This document shows positions 22,652-34,857 of a stretch of DNA of 64,000 nt, piece after piece (the first letter of the stretch is position 1; each line of letters starts with the position of its first letter). A program made the translations under genes and the position numbers. This stretch comes from Aotearoamyces nothofagi. Taxonomy: Eukaryota; Ascomycota; Leotiomycetes; Leotiales; Tympanidaceae. The notes under the pieces are model-generated. The model had not been told where the DNA came from, searched no databases, and was given only the letters and a program-made list of their open reading frames with translations. The stretch spans positions 248,001-312,000 of the forward strand of contig JADDTR010000006.1 in the NCBI GenBank assembly GCA_015345905.1, in the 5' to 3' direction.

Positions 22652-24767
22652 TCAATCCACCTCCATCCCGCCGTCAGTCATTTCCTCTTCCGTCTCATCA
22701 CCTCTCAATCCCAACAGTGCCTTCTCGACATCGTCTAGGTCTTCCTCTTCAGCCTCGCTTCCGAGACCTAGGAGTTCCTTATCCATATCGTCGAGGTCGT
22801 CCTCCATTACAGCATCGCCAGCTGGCTTCTCGTCCTCCGTCTCGTCCTCTGCGCCATTTGCTGACTTTTGAGATATACGATTCGTACCGACAACACCTAG
22901 ATGATCGCCTTTGGGTCCATCCCATCTATCGAGGCGCCTACCCATACGTCTAAAGGCCGCAGCATACACTGATAATTCTTCGCCGAAGTCATCATCCTCA
23001 GTAGAAAGCTGGACCAGCCCTCCAAACCCCCTCTCCCTGAATAGTCCGGGTGCCTTACGATAACTCTCCTCGCTTTCACTATCCTCATCCCAATCCTGCA
23101 AGATAGCCGTGCGATTGATAGCTTTTAGAATTGCTCCTTCTGTCTTGCGTGACTTTCTCGCCGCATGATGTACTTTCCGTAATCCACGGCTCAGAATATA
23201 ATTAACACGTTGGTTGCGATTATGCTCGACTGCAATTTGATGAGCTGTCAAAGGTCTTGTGCGACGAGTTGTACCCTCAGCGGCAATATTGCTAAAGCCT
23301 GATGGGGCCGGAGAAGAGCTGTCGACCATTTGATGCTTGATTGGTGCACCGCCTCTTCCACGGGGTCCGTTGAGAACACTCTGGATACGCATGTTCGGAG
23401 CATTACCACGGGGTGGAGGTGTCGACCGTGTGCTGTCCAGATCAGATTCGTACTTTGATGGTCGCGTTCGGAATATTGCAGGGCTCGAACCATCCTCAGG
23501 AGGAAGATTGAGCTTCGGCTTCGGACCACGTTTCGGGGGACCATATTCTGCCTGAAATGCAGCTTGATCTGCTTCAATGATTCTTTTCCGCTCTCTCATC
23601 TTGGTTTCTCCATATTCGATCTCTTCCGGAGTGTCGACATTTTCAAGCTTAACCAGATCATCTGGCAAGTATTCAAACCTCGGAATACCTTGATTTGCAA
23701 CATTTTTTCCATAATCAACCCCTGCACCAAATGGATTCTCCGCAGCTCCCTCTTCAGTAAAGTCGGATTCAAGGTAATGCCACATCAACCACAAGAATGC
23801 TTTGGCACGAGATTTGCTGCTTATCGATGGTCGCATAATCAAGTCATAGAAATCGCGCGAAGGTGGGAAATGTAACTCGGTGATCTTCGGCGCATATTGA
23901 GAAAGAACAAATATCAAGTTCACAGGATTTGTACGTGGTATGATTGCCTCTTTAATCTTCTCAATCGTGTTGGGCTCCGGCCGGTCCTCTGAAGCGCCCT
24001 TGAGTATCGACTTTAATCGAGGAGCATCTTGCAGCTGTTTATAGGAATTTGGATCTTGGCGTGCTTGTAATGAAGGAATGGCATGGTATGTTCGTAGTTG
24101 GGCTCGCATTTCAGGAAAGACTAGAATAATTAGAAGGGCTATAAGGTAGCAGAAAAGAAAGAGACTTACAGTTCAGTGTTGTATTCATCCTTCCCAAGTT
24201 AACCAGCAAACAAACCATAGCCATATTTTTTGCCGGTTCATGTTCGCTCAATAACTTATCCCTTAGGATCTTACTTGTCTTACTACTCCTCGCCATAGCA
24301 TCAATGTAAACATTTGCAAAAGTCTGTTTTCCAATATTGTCCGGATCATAGCTATTCGTAAAGCACTTTGTGTCATCCTCAAAGATAAGCTTGAGGAAGT
24401 CATACTGGATGTCCTTCCGCCAAAGAGGCTCGCCATCATCCTTTTTGAGATGCCGAACCTTGTTGCCACTGTATATAGAAGTGTTGCTCGAGGGGTCCTT
24501 TTGAGCCGATTGCTTTCCGCGGCCCTTGGTTGCGCTCTTGGTTGGCTTGGAAGCAGGAGTCGTCTTGACCTCTTCGTCTTCAGTAAAATCGCCATTTTCA
24601 CGCTTAGGAGGTGGTGTATTTCGAACGGAATCAGTGCCGCCTAGAACATGCTGAAGTGAGGTCCGTGGATCTGCGCGTGTGGGTGAGGAAGGAGCTGTTC
24701 TGTGATCATCCATCTCTGAGGCTGCGATGGTCGAACCGGGCGACCGCCCAATATCAAAGTCCGTCAT
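22652..24767 (-). CDS. IES1: IES1, subunit of the INO80 chromatin remodeller
   Basis: Fungal subunit of the INO80 nucleosome-sliding complex. Exons are 24767-24170 and 24120-22652, 688 aa; yeast Ies1 is 692. The N-terminus is disordered and Thr/Pro-rich. The conserved block follows: EPLWRKDIQYDFLKLIFED, GKQTFANVYIDAMARSSK, then across the intron TTLNFFPEMRAQLRTYH, and SSKSRAKAFLWLMWHYLES. The C-terminal third is disordered with RTRPLTAHQIAVEHNR (like the short DNA- or actin-contacting motif of remodeller subunits) and an Asp/Glu-rich end. The join at the intron restores FPEMRAQ. Function is by family. Confidence 0.85.
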
Positions 24768-25198
24768 GGCTTTGCTGGGTTTCGTTGCTTCACATGAATG
24801 GGGGTATGAGATATAATGTGAGGCGTCTTCATTTACTATGTTGAAGCCTTACGACGGATACAAGAGCTACTTTATCATCACTAAGGTATTAACTGGCAGC
24901 TAGCTAGCCATTACGGCATTTGCCGTCGCGAGCTACATTTGCTATTTTGCGAAATCGCGACGTACGCGAGCGATGTTCTCGTGTCCACGATCACGAGAAT
25001 TTATATTCAAAAGTGATCATAACAATTTCAACAGCTCATAACTTCAGCCAACTAGCACTATAGGTCTCATGCATTCTATGATACTTATGGCATGCGGGGC
25101 CACCAGTGGAGAACTAATCGAGAGTAATGTACAAGTACAATATTATCTATGCATTCTTGGTTCTACATGTACTTTGTTCTGTATCTTACATTCATTGT
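24768..25198. other. IES1 promoter and MSM1 3' flank
   Basis: About 430 bp. The middle contains several short TCGCGA/CGTCGCGA-type palindromes near 24920-25010. No gene was seen. Confidence 0.5.
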
Positions 25199-27057
25199 TC
25201 ATGTCTCAATCGAGAGCGGCGGAAATAGTGCATCCCAAGCACACCTACCCAGAGGCACCTGTCCAGTGCCATAACTAGAGTCGCTTCCAAATACTGCATC
25301 TTGGAAGGTGCGTTTCGAATCTTCGACCCCAATCATATCCAAAAGTGTCTTAGCTTTCTCCGGCATGTAAGGCTGTAGTAGAATACCAGTTACACGGACT
25401 GCTTCCGCACAATGATATACAATCCGAAGCATGCTGGCCTGAGCTTCCGGATCCTGAGATTTAGCCAGATTCCAAGGGGACTCACGTTGCAAATATTTGT
25501 TTGTCTTGAATCTGATTAGCTCGATCAATGAAGGGGCAGAAAGGACGTACCTCGAAGACTACATCCATGATACTGTGCAAGGCTGCGCCTGGATCGAGCC
25601 GATCAAAGCTCACGCTAACATCATCTAAGAGAGATTCCACGATGTAACGATGCTTGATGCTCGCCTTGTCTGGAAGCCAAGGCGTTTCCGATTTATGAGC
25701 TGCCTCAACAGAGGCTCGTACACTCCAAACTTTCGGTCTCGTAAGGCGGCTAACAAGATTCCCCAAACCTCCCTGAAGCCCTTTCTTATATCTTTCTACA
25801 ATGAAATGATTGCCATAATTCGAATCGTTCGTTACCCCCCCATCGTGAGCCAGGTAATACCGCATGACATCGACACCAAAGCGATCAATAGCAAAAAATG
25901 GGTTGACAACATTTCCAGTCGACTTAGCCATCTTCTGGTTTCCCAATGTCCAATGTGCATGAGTAAGGATCTGCTTTGGAGGGGGTATATCAAGGGCAAG
26001 CAGAAATGCTGGCCAATAAATGCAGTGAAAGCGGACAATATCTTTCCCAATCACCTGAACATCTGCTGGCCAGCCTCCAGCACCATTAGAGAATGATAGT
26101 CCCGGATATCCAGCCTTTGTTATGTAGTTTACGAGTGCATCTAACCACACATATATCGTCTGGCTTTCGTCATTGGGGACCCGAATGCCCCATGTCAGTC
26201 GATCCACAGGTCTGGAGACGGAAAGATCTTCGAGACCCTCCGAGACCCATTTTACAACGTCGTTCATGCGTGTGGCAGGGACGACGAATGTTGGATTCTG
26301 CTTGTAAAATTCCAACAATCTATCCTTGAATGCCGAGAGACGGAAGTGATAATTTGGTTCCGATGTCCACTCTACTTCTTTACCTGTCTCCGAGGATGCC
26401 ATGAAAGTCCTGCCATCAAATGGGTCCAGTCGCTTTTCAATCGCCGATTCTGGGTAGAAAGTCTCATCGCTGACACAATACCATCCTTCGTGTTTTGAGG
26501 CATATATATATCCCCTTTCCTTTAGCAAATGCCAGAAATATTGTACCGCATCCTTGTGATCTTGATCTGTAGTTCGCACGAAATAATCATTCGACAAATT
26601 AGCTCTTCGGGCGAGGGCCTTAAATACCGCAGCTCCTTTATCACAGAACTCTCCTGGCTCGGTATTTGATTTTGCAGCAGCCTGTTGTATCTTCATGCCA
26701 TGCTCATCGGTACCAGTACATAGTATTGCTTTATTTCCTCGTAGCACCTGATATCGCTTGATGATGTCCGCGAGGACCATTGTGTAGAAATGCCCGACAT
26801 GAGGAGCTGCGCAAGACATATTAGTATAAGGCGGGCTTGAATCTCTCCTTGTTCGCTATCATCTTACCGGCATTGACATAAAAAATAGGAGTTGTAATGT
26901 AGTACGGTTTTGGCGTAGAGATCTTGGTGCTTGAGAATCTCACCGAAGTTTCACTTCTGGTTCGGCAGGATTTGCAGACCCAGTCACTCGTCCATAATAG
27001 TTTGCTTCTCGGCCGTAGAGGCCTTCGAAGGCCGGAAGCCAGAGTACGTGAATACAT
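25199..27057 (-). CDS. MSM1: mitochondrial methionyl-tRNA synthetase
   Basis: Class I aminoacyl-tRNA synthetase that charges mitochondrial tRNA-Met. Exons are 27057-26868, 26806-25551 and 25504-25199, 583 aa, close to yeast Msm1 (575). A basic, Arg/Ser-rich presequence (MYSRTLASGLRRPLRPRSK) leads to KPYYITTPIFYVNAG. The HIGH signature is HVGH, formed across the first intron (NAG/APHVGHFYT). The KMSKS signature is KMAKS (GNQKMAKSTGN), as in other mitochondrial enzymes. Further marks are TGTDEHG and WLDALVNYITKAGYP. The C-terminal anticodon-binding helices include TNKYLQRESPWNLAK at the last splice join. It diverges from MTR2. Confidence 0.95.
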
Positions 27058-27328
27058 TGATCATATAAACGGACTCCAAGTCATCGCATAGCCGAAGCTC
27101 GTCATTTAAGGTGCGGCTCAGCGGCTGCAAATCGCTAGCGGAGACAAGGATCTCAGAATTTAAATATCCCAAACCCCGCCTCTGACGAGGGCAGCGTGTA
27201 AATTGAAGGAATACTCAAAAGTTTCACTGGCAACGCTAAATCCTCGGGTCAATGGATCGTCTCTTACATATGAGAGTCCGCATGAAGTTCTTCATACCCT
27301 GAACGACCCCCAAAATCTAATCACAACC

Positions 27329-27888
27329 ATGCCGAATCCCACTGAAGATATCGCTACAAAGGTGGCCTCGAATGGTAAGACAAAGATCCGCACTGCGAAA
27401 TCGACCTATACTGATATTTGGAAGCTGCCGAACATTTTGTCAAGACGTATTATGATACAATAAACCACTCAAGAACGAATCTCGCGAGCTACTACGTCCA
27501 GCCTACAGCTACCAGCCCACTCACTGCCGATATATCTCTCAACGGCAACATCGTTTCTACACCCGCCGACCTTCAGACGCTCTTTGGAACGCAGATGCCC
27601 AAATCCCACTATGAAGTCCAAGATTGGGATTGCCACGTACTAAATTTGAACTACAACGTCGGGGCAACTGATATCGAGTTTGGAGCGGATTCGAGTGGCC
27701 GCAAGATGAGTATCTTGCTGATCGTCAGCGGATGTGTCAAATATGGTGAATTACGGGATGCTGAATTAAGAGGGTTTACTGAGAACTTTGTCCTAGTCCC
27801 GAATTTCGAGGTTATTGGAAAGGGGCGAGAAAGGGCTGGCCAGAAGAAGTGGTTGATCCAGAGTCAGAACTTCAGGATGATTCTTTAA
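27329..27888 (+). CDS. MTR2: MTR2, NTF2-like partner of mRNA exporter Mex67
   Basis: Small NTF2-fold protein that pairs with Mex67 to carry mRNPs and 60S subunits through the nuclear pore. Exons are 27329-27374 and 27425-27888, 169 aa. The intron is 50 nt with GTAAGA donor, TACTGAT branch and GAAG acceptor. The spliced N-terminus reads IATKVASNAAEHFVKTYYDTINHSR, the first NTF2 helix. ASYYVQPT, LNGNIVSTPADLQTLF and SHYEVQDWDCHVLNLNY follow the NTF2 order. The C-terminus (NFVLVPNFEV ... WLIQSQNFRMI) is the last beta strands. Another NTF2-like export factor remains possible. Confidence 0.72.
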
Positions 27889-28891
27889 GCATTGCGCCGA
27901 GGTCTCCTACCTTAACGCTTTCGCAGTTAGTGCTGGCGGCAATGAATTTATAATACACAATGATGGGCAAGTGAGGAATTTTCAAAGCTGGTATTATCCT
28001 TTCCCATGTCTTCTCGTACTAGTAATACCATATCATCCTTGGTCTCATGACTGTAAGACTATAGCCGTCACTACCAGATGTCCGAGAAGCCACGTGACAT
28101 CTCTCATTGTTAGCCAAGTCTTTAATGGTGCCTTTTCTATTCTCATTCGATACTGTCAATGAAGTAGACAAGAAAACCCACGTCGGAATCTATATCCTCT
28201 CAAATCCATATCTTGCTTTGAATGTTGTCCAACATAACCTATCACATGTTTACTCGGTCTGAGTGGCCTACCCGTTGATAGTCTTTATTCGAAATCTTTG
28301 CATATTTATATCTCCGATTGAAATCAACTCTGTTCTCTATATATTCCAAGTCCAAGTCTAAACTACCAGTTTGCTATCCGCCTGCGAATATCTTATAGAA
28401 TATAGATCTAGTATAGACTCGCTAGTCTAGAGAGAATACCTTTATCCGAAGATTAATATCTGATTTGCCTTCTGATTGCTTTCTTCTCGCTTCCCTTTCT
28501 CTACTATTTAATTTCAATCCGACCTTTCAGCTTAGAACTTTTTATCAGTTTCTAAACGTATTTATCTGGATATAAGCACCATCAATTATTGCCTATTTGC
28601 TTAGCAGGATAAGGTAAGTGTTTTTATAATAGTCACATTCAAATTTTAAAGATTACTCTAAGTCTTGCGTAGACTTCAGATATTTCTCCAGGGCCCTTTG
28701 AAGTCCACAGATTCAATCTGAGTTTTACTTTCCAGAAGTTCAAACCGAGTCTTTTGAAGTCCAGAGGTTCAACCTGAGTTTTATTTAAGACCCAGAGGTT
28801 CAAACTGAGTCTTGCTTAGAGCTTAGAAGCTTATCCAGAGCTATATCTACCTCTAAAGCTTCCATTTCCAATTGGAGCCCAATGCAACAAA
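27889..28891. other. AT-rich region upstream of the first DUF7918-like gene
   Basis: 1.0 kb of AT-rich DNA without a supportable gene. The distal part should be promoter and leader of the downstream gene. It includes the imperfect repeats listed separately. An upstream ATG at 28882 opens an 8-codon frame ending at 28905 that overlaps the main start out of frame. Confidence 0.5.
28705..28815 (+). repeat. four imperfect tandem copies of a ~25-35-nt unit in a leader region
   Basis: Units share the skeleton CCAGA-GTTCAA-CTGAGT. They read ccacagattcaatctgagt, ccagaagttcaaaccgagt, ccagaggttcaacctgagt and ccagaggttcaaactgagt. They end about 75 bp before the start codon of the next gene. Confidence 0.75.
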
Positions 28892-31673
28892 ATGCAGATT
28901 CCTAAAGCAGCATTGAACAATACTGGCAACTGCAGCAAAGGTAGAGTTGTTATAAAGAAAAATAACAGCTCATGCAATGAGTATGGCATCTCTGAGAACG
29001 AGAATACAAAGACGTGCTTTGTAGCTGTTCAACCCGGCGACCAGCTGACTCTGAGCCATGATATCCAAGCTGGTGGGCCTGAGTATATCGATCTCATCGT
29101 CGATGGCATTTTACGTCAAACTATCTTCAACAAGAAATCATATAAAACCCATAGTGGAAAGTTCGACAAGGTATGCTATATCAGAAAGGCTGGGAGAAGT
29201 AGAGGTAAGCTGCAGGTCTGTGATATGGTTGTCCAAAAAAGAGCGGCCGAGCATGGTAAGCCCCAACCTATTTGTATCAGAAACTTGCAACCTGAAACTG
29301 CTTACAGGAACTTAAGATAATGGAGGTTGACATGCATCCAGATATTTCAAACTTAGAATGTAACGGCATTGAATTATCGAGCGTAGGTACCATTGAAGTA
29401 CGATTTCTAAGACCGAGCCCAGCTCAGCCAAGCATGGATCCTACTCCAGCACAGAGCGTTCGCGCCCCAAGCTTTGATGGGAAGGACGATTGGTGGAATG
29501 TTAGCAAGCGTGTTGACAAAGGACCCAACGACTTTCCACCCACGTTTGAGATTGGGTATGCTCTTTGCTTGCAATGCAAATTCAAGTAATTCTCTGACAA
29601 TAGCTAGCTTCACTAACGATAGAGGCACCTCTGGCAGCCCGAGGAAATTGGCCAACGCATCGATTTCGGGTTACTACCTATGGGCCTCGTTCAAATTTAT
29701 CTATCGGTCTATACTAGAGCTTGAAGCCAAAGGTTATGATGTGTCAATAGAACCGCCATCTTCACTGGCAACTTCAAATGCAGTTGTCGCTGGGCCTTCT
29801 GTCCCTGAAACTAGCAAAAGTGTGTCTAAGGCTTGTGAATCAGACGAACAAGCCCAGTCCAATCATTTAAATCACGGTATAGCGCAACTATTCGCCGAGG
29901 GGGAGGAGGAAGGTGGTGGATTTGTCCTAAGGAATGAGTATGAAGGTGCCAAGGGCTTGAAACGAGACGAAGTTTCGGTGAAAGTAGAGCCACCGGAGAC
30001 CCAAGTTTCTGAATTTCCGCGAACAACTACTACTATTCAAGATCAAAAACAAGAGGTAACGCACTTGGCAGGAAAGGGAATTGATACTGCCAAAGGTGAA
30101 AAGTTAGGCGATACGAGGTACGAACTTGATAGACAACCTGGACAACGGCAAGACAATCGCCCATTATCCCTGCAGGATGAATTTCTGCCTGTTAATCGTA
30201 TTCACTCGGGAGTCATACTAGAGGCTTCACAGATCGGCTCGCCTCGAATATCTAAGCAAGGTAGGAAACCCTCCCATAATTCATCGACAGCCCCACCTCA
30301 GCAGAACGTATCGACTGCATCAACTGAGTACAGCTCAATTCGACTAGGGCTACCCAGTTTGCGTGCTAAAGCTGCTTTAGCAGAAGCTCATATTTTGGGC
30401 GAAGGTCGAAGAATACTTCCTGGAATTGGCATCATGCAAGCTTACACTGATGAAGTAGGTGCGACGGACTCGGGAAATGACGCAGATGTGTCATCCGCCA
30501 CCGATGATACGGAATTCAAATTTCCTCCGAGAGCTCCTGTCGTTTGTTCTGAGCCAGCTATAGCTGCTACCCCAAAGCCTGACAACCATCAGGCCGTTCC
30601 AATCACTCCCTCCAGTCAGGTCGAGGCCTCGCCAGCTTCCAAATCCGTTGAAATTGAGATCCAGCCAGGTAGTTCTGTCAGCGAGACATTCCCAGAGCTT
30701 GATGTCATCATGTCTACGGCGAAAGTTCAAGCTACTGTCAAGGTTCAAGAAACCTCAAATGATCAATCCATTCTCGATGAGCTCCAGGTTCAGAAGATGG
30801 AAGAGCTTCCAGAATCTCTACTATCACATGAAGAAGAAGTGCAGATACCGTTACAGCAACACACTTCCGCTCCAAAGCCGATCATCTCAGGCCCCGAGGT
30901 TGACTTATCCGCTGTCGCACCAAGTCCTTCACATGCTGAAGAGAACTTCCACCTCATGGTCGAAGCCGGCTCGTCTTCGATTCTACCTGCACCCGTAAAG
31001 GTCCCTAATCAACAGCTACAAGGTAATAGCCGCGAAACAAAAAGAAAGTTTGACGAGAGTACCAACATTTCACTCAGCCATAGTATGCCTGGCACCCAGC
31101 CTGATAGCCTTGAACACGCAGCCAAGAGACGATCTAAGGATACTCCCACCCCTAGTACCCCCAAAGCAGTTTTTTTTCACAACGGAGGCTCTCTTACGCC
31201 ACCTGATAGCAAATATCAGTTGGAAAACGACGCTCTGATGGACATTAATAACTGTTCTGCTGGAACCCCAACGCCTTTATTCAGCCGTGGACACTGTCTA
31301 TTGAGTCAGAGCCAGACCAGATTAACCCGCTCACCTACCCAGGTTCAAATAGAGGAGTTTGCTACGATTAAGAGAAACCAGAGTGAGATGATAGCTGCTC
31401 TAGAAGCTGAGAAGAAGGCTCTGGAGAGGCAAGTGGCAGAGAAGAAGGCTGCACAGGACGCTCTGTTTGCTAAGGAGAGAGCTGAGGTTTGTCACATAAT
31501 AATTTTACTTTAATTCTAAGTTGCTAACTTTAGTGCTTCTAGATTGCGGAAAATGAAGATGTGATCGCCGAGAGCCGGCAGGAAATTGAGGGCTACAAAG
31601 TAAACTATCCAACTCCACTATTTACTTGGCTGATAATTGACTCTAGGTTCGCCTTCGTGAACTCGAGATGTGA
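28892..31673 (+). CDS. DUF7918-like protein with disordered middle and C-terminal coiled coil
   Basis: Function unknown. Exons by hand are 28892-29255, 29342-29555, 29608-31486, 31543-31599 and 31647-31673, 846 aa, in frame throughout. The N-terminal ~150 residues (CFVAVQPGDQLTL, YIDLIVDGILRQT, then GTIEVRFLRPS) follow the layout of a fungal beta-sandwich-type domain now called DUF7918: an uptake of 'excess' residues, an (I/L)xxDG core, and a closing G-x-I-x-V strand. About 500 residues of low-complexity Ser/Pro/Glu sequence follow. A C-terminal coiled coil runs from IEEFATIKRNQSEM through EAEKKALERQVAEKK to VRLRELEM. Splicing must use the CCAG at 29338-29341; the nearer TACAG gives a stop at once. 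Introns 1 and 2 have the same phases (1, 2) as those of the gene at 33127, which supports common descent. Family name is from memory. Confidence 0.6.
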
Positions 31674-33126
31674 GGTGATAATGAGAGCTTCAACCTCAAC
31701 TTGCTTCCTCAAGTGACTTGATATCGAGTAAGGAGCTATCTACACTTCACATATTGACCTCAATCCGCTTCAATTCTTGAATGGCAGATGAAATCGAGAG
31801 TGAATAGATACTATAACTTGCAGATGTCTAACGGCGGATTTGTGGTCAAAGGCGTTGTGATCTTTTCTGATTTTCATGCGTTTTATGATTTCTCCATGGT
31901 TAATCTGCGGTGCAGACAGAGATGAAATGAACGGCCCTTCAATATCACTTAGACTAGCTAGGTGATGTGATACAGCAGACAAATGCAACGGGCATTGCTG
32001 AATCTTAAGACTTCAATCAAATACGAAAGGTTACTATAACCGGCAAGAGGTTCTGGTCCATCTTGATTAAATCTTGAGCGATAGATTGTAACCGAAGTAG
32101 AACACGTTGTCAGTAACTGACAAACGTTTTAAAATTATTCCGGACTCCTACCTAGAGCGATAAGCCGATAACTTGTAAGTGAAATAAAAACTCTCTCGGT
32201 GACAGAACCCCTTTTCTAAATCAATTTAAGACTTCTGTACAGTAGCAATAGTAGTTGGAACAGGTCCTGTCGTCGATATCCGACAGAAGGGGTTAATTCA
32301 GTTTCGGCATGTCTGATAATCCTGATCTGTAATTCTAGCAAAAAGCATCTGCCATTAATCATGTTTCCAAATATCCAATTAATATAAATCCTCCTTTTTA
32401 TACTTTACAGATAATGCCAGTTTAATTCAAACTCCTAGCGATCAAAAATCTCTAGTTGAGGGGGAAGCGCTATCAATAATTAGCAAATACAAAAGTTTTG
32501 CTTTATTTTAAGCCTTTGAATATATTTTATTTGTAATTTATATAATGTCAGGGGCTTTAATTGGAAAAGAAACTGCTGTTCGCAACTGATAGGTCATAGG
32601 TGCTACCTCTTTATACAGAGACAGTCTTAAGAACTATCAGATTTCTTGTTCAGTATCTAGAATTATATTTCTGACGTTTTGTCTTGACTCTTATAAGAAT
32701 TGAGCGGCCTCATTAGGTTACCAGCCGCTTTTTATATCCACGCTCCACACACGACATCGCCCCGACGACATCGCCCCGACGACCTTCGTTCACGCACATT
32801 TACACTCGCAGCCATCAGTTTCACCCATGTCACATTACTGACATTCGCAAGAGGACTTTCATATAGAAGTGCAAGGTGAGAGCATCATATCTTCTGCGTT
32901 GGAAATATTGCCGTCTAATAATATAGGGGCTATGAGCTCACTACACCTCTATTAACCTCCTCGGTACTGACTTGGACTTCTAAAGCACAGTATAGTTCTG
33001 ATTTCACTGTCAGAAGCTATCTAAAAGCATCAATTTCGAACAAGTACATGATAACCGCATCTCTGTCTCACCTTCTGATAGAAGGGTTACCATCCACTCT
33101 CTCACTTACATCTGGCCTAAGCAACA
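31674..33126. other. AT-rich spacer between the two DUF7918-like genes
   Basis: 1.45 kb, AT-rich, with no supportable gene. Seen: an 8-bp inverted repeat AACCCCTT / AAGGGGTT about 75 bp apart (near 32208 and 32288), and a short tandem cgacatcgcccc pair near 32752-32778. No transposon or LTR-like termini were recognised. Confidence 0.5.
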
Positions 33127-34486
33127 ATGCCTTCAATTGTATCAGTTGAAGGTTACCGGTATGAGGTGACCATTGATGGGACAGATGAATTCGGGGTGAA
33201 GGTCAATGGTGAACATCTTTCAGCTTTTGTTATTGCTGGAAGCAGTCACAGGGGCATTGTTGTGCTTGCCAGCTGCTTCAAACAGTCCGAGTCACAGCCT
33301 CCACTTCCTGTCCTCATCGAACTATATCTCGATGGAATTCTCCGCAATGTCGTCAAGCCGAAGACAGGACGAGGTCTGGGATACCTGCAGTTTGCAGATG
33401 CCAAGATTGATAGAGGTATCGTGATGACGGATGCTGGCATTCCAATCTCCAAACACTTCAGATTCGTCGAGCTTGATATCGATGATGGTAAGTACTCCCA
33501 TAGAGAATTCTCCCGCTCTGCCTGCTGACCCTTAAACAAGCTATCCTCGAGAGTCGAGTTGTCGAGGGGGCGGGCGAAATCCAAGTGCGGATTGTCCATG
33601 CATCAATTACCGAGAGTGGCAATGAAACCAAATTTGAGATTCCTCAGAAGGGAAATGACCGCGGAGCTATCACTCTTCTCCACGGGGAAATCAACAACAC
33701 TCGCGGCATCCGGTAAGCGCGCCCACACAGGGAGTCTCGAACAGTACTGAATTTACGGGGCCACCTGTGCTAACAAAAGCTAGCTTCGATGATGGAGATG
33801 AGACCCTTAAAGATGCAAAGGGTATGAAAACAAGTGACATTGTGGAAATGGTGTTCAGGAGTGGACAGACCTTAGATCGAAAAGTACTGGCAACCTTCTG
33901 TTTTACCTACGGGACCGCAGGTATGTTATGGGTGCTCTCCATGGAGAGTTTGTAGCTAATGACGTACCGAGGTCTCCTTAACCACCTTGGAGCAATCCCA
34001 AAGGGGCATAGACTGTTTGACAACGACCTGGCGCAACGGCGACTGCTACCACTTGGTACGCGGCCATCATATCGACAACGTCGGGTATCCGAGAGTCCCA
34101 CAAAGCGACAGGTGCCAGTGGTCAAGAGCCGGGACCCCTTTCACGAAGAGTTGTCAGAGGATGGAAGACTCATCTGCTCCAAAGGCGACCTGGCAGTCGG
34201 AGACGATGATGATTATAGTGACGACGACTATCAACCACAAAAGAAACTCGTACAAAGCAATGAACCAGTGACCCCAAAACGCAAGGCAACCACAAGCTAT
34301 GGACTCCAAACACCCCCAGGAACGGCACGTTCAAAATTTACTTCGGAAGCCCGTGAGAACGTTAGGGTGGAGACTGATTCCAATGCGGAAGACGCCATCG
34401 TCGTCAACACTGATCACCTCTGCCGCCCAGACTGTCTAGTACGGTTGGAAATGTTCAAAGCCGAGAACAGCGACCGGCCAGCTTAG
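33127..34486 (+). CDS. second DUF7918-like protein
   Basis: Function unknown. Exons are 33127-33487, 33541-33712, 33784-33920 and 33972-34486, 394 aa. The N-terminal domain opens SVEGYRYEVTIDGTDEFGV, then IVVLASCFKQSES, IELYLDGILRNVV, FRFVELDID and, after intron 1, GEIQVRIVHAS. The LxDGILR core and the G-x-I-x-V strand match the gene at 28892, and the first two introns have the same phases. The C-terminal half is disordered, with an acidic patch (GDDDDYSDDDYQPQKK) and a TPKRKATTSYG basic motif that could be a nuclear localisation signal. It lacks the long coiled coil of the first gene. The pair could be an old tandem duplication; divergence is high. Confidence 0.6.
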
Positions 34487-34857
34487 TAGCAGACCATAGA
34501 ATGGGCGATCGATAAAAGATGCATATTACCAACTTGGTAACCCCTGATCCGAAGTTGACCTTTTGGTAGACCGTTTTCCAGTGAACAGCAGCTAAGATTG
34601 CATGGCGGGAGCGATGGCAAACCGATGCAATACTTTGGCTAAGACTGCTGATGGGAAAGGTAAATCGGAATATTGCTTGCTTCGTGTCCATGTTAAGCGT
34701 TACAATTAGAAGCATCTGAATGGATGGCGAATGATAGGAGTCGCATATAGGAATCAATGCAATACAGTTGAACTAAAGAATCGCTAGTAAAGCACTGCGC
34801 CAAATCCATGAAGCTAGAATTGTGCTGCTCCTCCATAACTTAAATATGGCAAGCACC
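34487..34857. other. convergent gap after the second DUF7918-like gene
   Basis: 371 bp with two 3' ends; nothing else was seen. Confidence 0.55.

Noticed and set aside
31674-33126. Transposon remnant between the DUF7918-like genes.
   Set aside because: Only short inverted and direct repeats; no terminal repeats, target-site duplication or transposase/polymerase sequence.
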